From assembly GCA_937983075.1 (NCBI GenBank), contig CALKAQ010000152.1, positions 1 to 9,143 of the forward strand: 9,143 nt of DNA, written 5' to 3'. The translations under genes and the position numbers were made by a program. The notes beneath the pieces are model-generated. The model was not told where the DNA came from, made no database searches, and saw nothing but the letters and a program-made list of their open reading frames with translations. The stretch comes from an uncultured bacterium. Its GTDB lineage: Bacteria; Bacillota; Limnochordia; DTU080; JAAYLA01. Of the stretch, positions 6,206 through 9,143 are shown one piece after another. The stretch's first letter is position 1. Every line of letters begins with the position of its first letter.

Positions 6206-6922
6206 ATGGTGCAGGACACTATTTCTGTAACGGTGCTTCTGTTCGCGGGGGTGGCAGATGCAGCCGGTGTCAGGCAAGTAAACCTGCAGTTGCCGGCCGG
6301 GGCGCGGCTGGCAGATGCGGTCTGCGGCCTGGTCGAGCAATTCCCTGCTCTCACCCCCTGGCTCAACAGGGTGTCTTTTGCTCGTAATTTAGAAATTGCT
6401 TCATTAGAGGTGCCCCTCACCGACGGTGACGAGATAGCGTTGTTGCCGCCGGTGAGCGGCGGGGAATCAGCGGGGACCGGTGATTTGGCGTCGTTGCCCC
6501 TCAGTGAAGACCAAGGGAGATTGTTAATCACCGCGGAGCCGTTGTCCCTGGACAGGGCGCGAGAACTAGTCACAAATCCCAGGGCGGGGGCCGTTTGTGT
6601 TTTTGCCGGGACCGTGCGCCAATTTACCGGTTCTCGAGAAACCTATTACTTGGAGTACGACGCTTATCCACCCATGGTTATCTGCGAGATGCGGCGCTTG
6701 TCAGCGGAAGTGACCGGGCGCTGGCCGGGAGTAAGAATCGCTTTCCACCATCGCGTGGGGAAGTTGCCCGTGGGAGAGATCAGCGTAGTGGTTGCTGCCG
6801 CAGCACCGCACCGAGCTGAAGCTTTTGCAGCTGCTCGTTTCGGAATCGATGAATTGAAGCGTCGCCTACCGGTATGGAAAAAAGAGATTCAACCCGGCGG
6901 CAGCTATTGGGTGGGCGGTTGA
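6206..6922 (+). CDS. MoaD-MoaE fusion: molybdopterin synthase small and large subunits in one chain
   Basis: The product is 238 aa. Residues about 4-86 are a MoaD ubiquitin-like domain ending in LLPPVSGG (Gly85-Gly86), the tail that is adenylylated and turned into a thiocarboxylate. A linker (about 87-107) leads into MoaE, with GAVCVFAGTVR (128-138), LEYDAYPPM (149-157), HHRVGKL (181-187), HR (202-203) and LKRRLPVWKKE, whose K218 and K225 match the spacing of the E. coli MoaE catalytic lysines. Together the two subunits convert precursor Z (cPMP) to molybdopterin by adding two sulfurs. The ATG at 6206 follows GGAGGAGG (6195-6202); a GTG at 6209 is also possible. Because the Gly-Gly is internal, cleavage after it is expected; cleavage is reported for the M. 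tuberculosis fusion MoaX. The RibD-like gene follows after 44 bp, probably in one operon. Confidence 0.92.
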   Translation: MVQDTISVTVLLFAGVADAAGVRQVNLQLPAGARLADAVCGLVEQFPALTPWLNRVSFARNLEIASLEVPLTDGDEIALLPPVSGGESAGTGDLASLPLSEDQGRLLITAEPLSLDRARELVTNPRAGAVCVFAGTVRQFTGSRETYYLEYDAYPPMVICEMRRLSAEVTGRWPGVRIAFHHRVGKLPVGEISVVVAAAAPHRAEAFAAARFGIDELKRRLPVWKKEIQPGGSYWVGG

Positions 6923-6966
6923 GTTGCACCCGGGTTTATGCGTTCGAGAGAAAAGAGGTGCCCATT

Positions 6967-7713
6967 ATGCAGCAACTGTTCCCGGAACACCGCCTGGTTG
7001 ACGATCCCGCTGCCATATACGACGACATCGTCTGGCCGGAGCCGGCAGACCAACCGTATGTGGCTGTTAACATGGTCAGCACCATTGACGGGAGGGCGAC
7101 GGTGGCGGGCCGGGTAAAAGAAATCGGCAGTCCTCTGGATCGCACCGTGATGGAACGGTTACGGCTGGGTGTGGACGCGCTGCTACGGGGTGCTGCCACG
7201 GTGCGGAGTAACCCGGTCTTCCCAGGCGTACCGCCGGAATTGGTCCCCGTGCGTTTAAAAAGAGGACTCAACCCGCAGCCGCGGCTGGTGATAATCTCCA
7301 GCAGCCTTGACTTGCCTTGGGATCGCCGGTTTATCACCGACGCACCCCAGCCTCCCATCGTGATAACCACCCGGCAAGCTCCTGCGGGGCGTTTACGGCT
7401 GGCCGAAGCCTGGGCCGAGGTGCACGTCATCGGTGAGGAACGAGTACCGCTTAGGCCGATGCTACGGTTTTTACGACGGGAGTACGGCATTCGTCATCTG
7501 CTCTCGGAAGGCGGGCCGCAGCTGAATGGATCCTTTTTGGCCGAGGACTTACTGGATGAGTTTTTCTGGACCGTGGCGCCCAGGACCGGTGGCGGCGGAA
7601 GCGATCTAGCGCTGGTCGAAAGTGACGAGGCGCTTCCCCTGCGCAACTTTGAGCTGGTCAGTGCTTTCGTGCACCAGAGCGAACTGTTCTTACGCTACCG
7701 GCGTGTGCGCTAG
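6967..7713 (+). CDS. Stand-alone RibD C-terminal-type reductase (DHFR-fold)
   Basis: The product is 248 aa. It matches the RibD_C family of NADPH-dependent reductases: VAVNMVSTIDGR (32-43), RLGVDALLRGAATVRSNP (66-83) and a nucleotide-binding LLSEGGPQLNGSFL (178-191) followed by DEFFWTVAPRTGGGG (197-211). The deaminase domain of full RibD is absent. Family members reduce the ribosylaminopyrimidine intermediate of riboflavin synthesis; a mycobacterial relative (Rv2671) can act as a dihydrofolate reductase. The ATG at 6967 has AGAGGTG 6 nt upstream; the frame is open back to 6874, but that part overlaps the fusion gene. It lies between a molybdopterin gene and folate genes, with no other rib genes present, so its substrate is open. 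Its TAG stop overlaps the stop of the convergent folP-like gene. Confidence 0.88.
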   Translation: MQQLFPEHRLVDDPAAIYDDIVWPEPADQPYVAVNMVSTIDGRATVAGRVKEIGSPLDRTVMERLRLGVDALLRGAATVRSNPVFPGVPPELVPVRLKRGLNPQPRLVIISSSLDLPWDRRFITDAPQPPIVITTRQAPAGRLRLAEAWAEVHVIGEERVPLRPMLRFLRREYGIRHLLSEGGPQLNGSFLAEDLLDEFFWTVAPRTGGGGSDLALVESDEALPLRNFELVSAFVHQSELFLRYRRVR

Positions 7714-8636
7714 CAACCCCCGACCGGTCGCAGCGGCCGGCGTCGCTGTCCGGTGACGGCATCGAACGGCCAGCCGTCCTCCGGCTCTACCACGGGGCGC
7801 ACCAGCGCATCGGCCATGCGCGCCACCCGAACATTGGCTTTAATATCGTGGACCCTGACGATATCCACGCCTCGGGTCACAGCCACCGCCGTTACCGCCA
7901 GAGTACCTTCAAACCTGTCGTCCACCGGTGCTTCCAGGATGTTGCCGATGACAGACGTGCGGGAATGTCCCAGCAACAAAGGAAAGCCCAGTTGTTTGAA
8001 CTCCGATAACCGCCGCAGGATTTCCAGGTTATGTCGCGTGCGTTTGCCGACGCCGATGCCAGGGTCAATAATTATGTTACTTTCAGGTATGCCGGCCTTC
8101 ACAGCCCGTTCGATACCGATGGTTAAGTATTGAAGAATATCGGCCACGACATCGTCATATCGGGGCTCCCGGACCGGCTGCCGGGGATGTCCCTGCATGT
8201 GCATGATGACGACGGCAGCGTTGTACTGGGCGATAACGTGGGGCAAGTCCGGATCGGCGTGCAGGCCGCTGATATCATTGATGATGTGAGCTCCGGCCGA
8301 CAACACCGCCTCGGCCACCCGGCTTTTGTACGTGTCTACGGATACTGCGACACGATCGCCGGCGGCCAACTCCGACACCACCGGCAGTAACCGCGACAAT
8401 TCCTGTTCCAGTTCGGGTTTGGAGGCTGCGGCGCTGGCGCTTTCGGCGCCGACGTCGATAATATCGGCGCCTTCCGCGATCATTTCCGACGCCCGGGTCA
8501 AGGCCCGTGCCGGATCCAGGTAGCGCCCGCCATCGGAAAAGGAATCGGGCGTGACATTTAAGATACCCATGATATACGTCCGCTGACCCCATTGAAAGCG
8601 ATGATGTCCCAGTTGTAATGCCCCACCAGTCCGCAT
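7710..8636 (-). CDS. folP: Dihydropteroate synthase family protein with altered substrate loops
   Basis: DHPS joins 4-aminobenzoate to the pterin pyrophosphate in folate synthesis. The product is 308 aa. MGILNVTPDSFSDGG (23-37) is the family hallmark, and VSVDTYKS (99-105), INDISGL (119-125), MHMQGHP (145-151), DPGIGVGK (191-198) and RVHD (261-264) are all in place. Two conserved sites differ. The usual GGESTRPG loop reads GAESASAA (63-70), losing the Thr and Arg that hold substrate, and the usual SRK reads SRT (225-227), losing the conserved Lys. About 25 extra residues, Arg/Pro-rich near the end, form the C-terminus. The ATG at 8636 lies 2 bp after the folE stop with a distant GGGG as SD, so coupled translation is likely. 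Either it is a divergent DHPS or a paralog with a changed role; the fold assignment is firm. Confidence 0.9.
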   Translation of the reverse strand: MRTGGALQLGHHRFQWGQRTYIMGILNVTPDSFSDGGRYLDPARALTRASEMIAEGADIIDVGAESASAAASKPELEQELSRLLPVVSELAAGDRVAVSVDTYKSRVAEAVLSAGAHIINDISGLHADPDLPHVIAQYNAAVVIMHMQGHPRQPVREPRYDDVVADILQYLTIGIERAVKAGIPESNIIIDPGIGVGKRTRHNLEILRRLSEFKQLGFPLLLGHSRTSVIGNILEAPVDDRFEGTLAVTAVAVTRGVDIVRVHDIKANVRVARMADALVRPVVEPEDGWPFDAVTGQRRRPLRPVGGC

Positions 8637-8638
8637 GG

Positions 8639-9143
8639 CTATTCACATCCCCGGATCATGGCCAGGGCTTCGTTACGGGTACGTTCATCCTCGCGAAAAC
8701 ATCCTCGAACGGCGGAAGTGACCGTAATTGCACCGGGTTTTTGGATTCCCCGTATGGTCATACACAAATGTTCCGCCTCCATAACCACTAGCACGCCCCG
8801 GCAGTTGAGCCGGCTCATGATGGCATCGGCAATTTGACCAGTCAGGCGTTCCTGCACTTGCGGCCGTCGGGCCGCCACATCCACTACCCGGGCCAGCTTG
8901 GACAAGCCGGTAATGCGGCCGTTCCTGGGGATATAGGCTACGTGCGCTTTGCCCAAAAATGGGAGGAGGTGGTGTTCGCAGACAGAGAAGAAGGGAATGT
9001 CCTTGACGATCACCATCTCATCGTGTTCTACGTCGAAAAATATATTGACTTCGTCGGCGGCGTCCTTGCCCAACCCCGAAAATATTTCCGCATAGGCTTT
9101 TGCCACCCGTCGTGGTGTATCTACTACACCCGGGCGATCGGGG
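8639..9143 (-). CDS. folE: GTP cyclohydrolase I, N-terminus beyond the right edge
   Basis: FolE turns GTP into dihydroneopterin triphosphate, the first step of folate synthesis. The frame is open to the edge: codons before the GTG at 9106 read P-D-R-P-G-V-V-D-T-P-R-R, the standard family sequence ahead of VAKAYAEIF, so that GTG is internal. Counted from the first whole codon at 9142, 167 residues are visible. FSVCEHHLLPF supplies zinc ligands C55 and H58 and active-site H57; EAEHLCM supplies H125 and zinc ligand C127. GLSKLARVVD, RPQVQERLT and SAVRGCFREDERTRNEAL are all canonical. Perhaps 20-40 N-terminal residues are missing. The stop lies 2 bp before folP, forming a folE-folP pair. No defect is visible. 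Confidence 0.97.
   Translation of the reverse strand, partial: PDRPGVVDTPRRVAKAYAEIFSGLGKDAADEVNIFFDVEHDEMVIVKDIPFFSVCEHHLLPFLGKAHVAYIPRNGRITGLSKLARVVDVAARRPQVQERLTGQIADAIMSRLNCRGVLVVMEAEHLCMTIRGIQKPGAITVTSAVRGCFREDERTRNEALAMIRGCE

Noticed and set aside
8275..8646. Minus-strand frame overlapping folP in another register
   Set aside because: It overlaps the conserved DHPS N-terminus and gives an Arg/Gly-rich translation with no family features.

Overview
The window looks like a chromosomal segment of a moderately GC-rich, Gram-positive-type bacterium. The best guess is a Clostridia/Peptococcaceae- or Moorella-like Firmicute. Three observations support this: strong GGAGG-type Shine-Dalgarno sequences before most starts, an ECF sigma gene overlapping a single-pass DUF4179-like anti-sigma gene, and a family 5 (UDGb-type) uracil-DNA glycosylase, a type often found in thermophiles. 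The assignment is inference from style and content. I see no rRNA, tRNA, transposase, integrase or CRISPR array.

Layout. Bases 1-1668 (+) hold the end of an ECF sigma factor and its large membrane anti-sigma partner. Bases 1584-3000 (-) hold a UDGb-type uracil-DNA glycosylase, whose 3' end runs 85 nt into the convergent anti-sigma gene, preceded by a small SpoIIAA-like STAS protein. The gap between those two carries a perfect 12-bp inverted repeat, one arm of which covers the udg ribosome binding site. Bases 3136-4288 (+) hold a stand-alone GAF protein with four cysteines and a four-helix CopD-type membrane protein. A 13-bp inverted repeat lies between the CopD-like gene and the convergent ilvD (4348-6015, -), which encodes dihydroxy-acid dehydratase of branched-chain amino acid synthesis.

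Bases 6206-9143 form a pterin-related block. A MoaD-MoaE fusion (both subunits of molybdopterin synthase in one chain) is followed on the same strand by a stand-alone RibD C-terminal-type reductase. Convergent to these are folP-like (dihydropteroate synthase family) and folE (GTP cyclohydrolase I, running off the right edge), which form a tight operon transcribed folE then folP. The RibD-like and folP-like genes share a CTAG at their ends that supplies both TAG stops. Folate, molybdopterin and riboflavin synthesis all start from GTP, so this block groups enzymes of related pterin/pyrimidine chemistry. The reductase could serve riboflavin synthesis or stand in for dihydrofolate reductase.

The observations most worth following up are the FolP-like protein, which has lost several near-invariant substrate-loop residues; the udg RBS-sequestering inverted repeat; the MoaD-MoaE fusion with an internal Gly-Gly; and the four-cysteine stand-alone GAF protein. 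No wholly new multi-gene system is evident.
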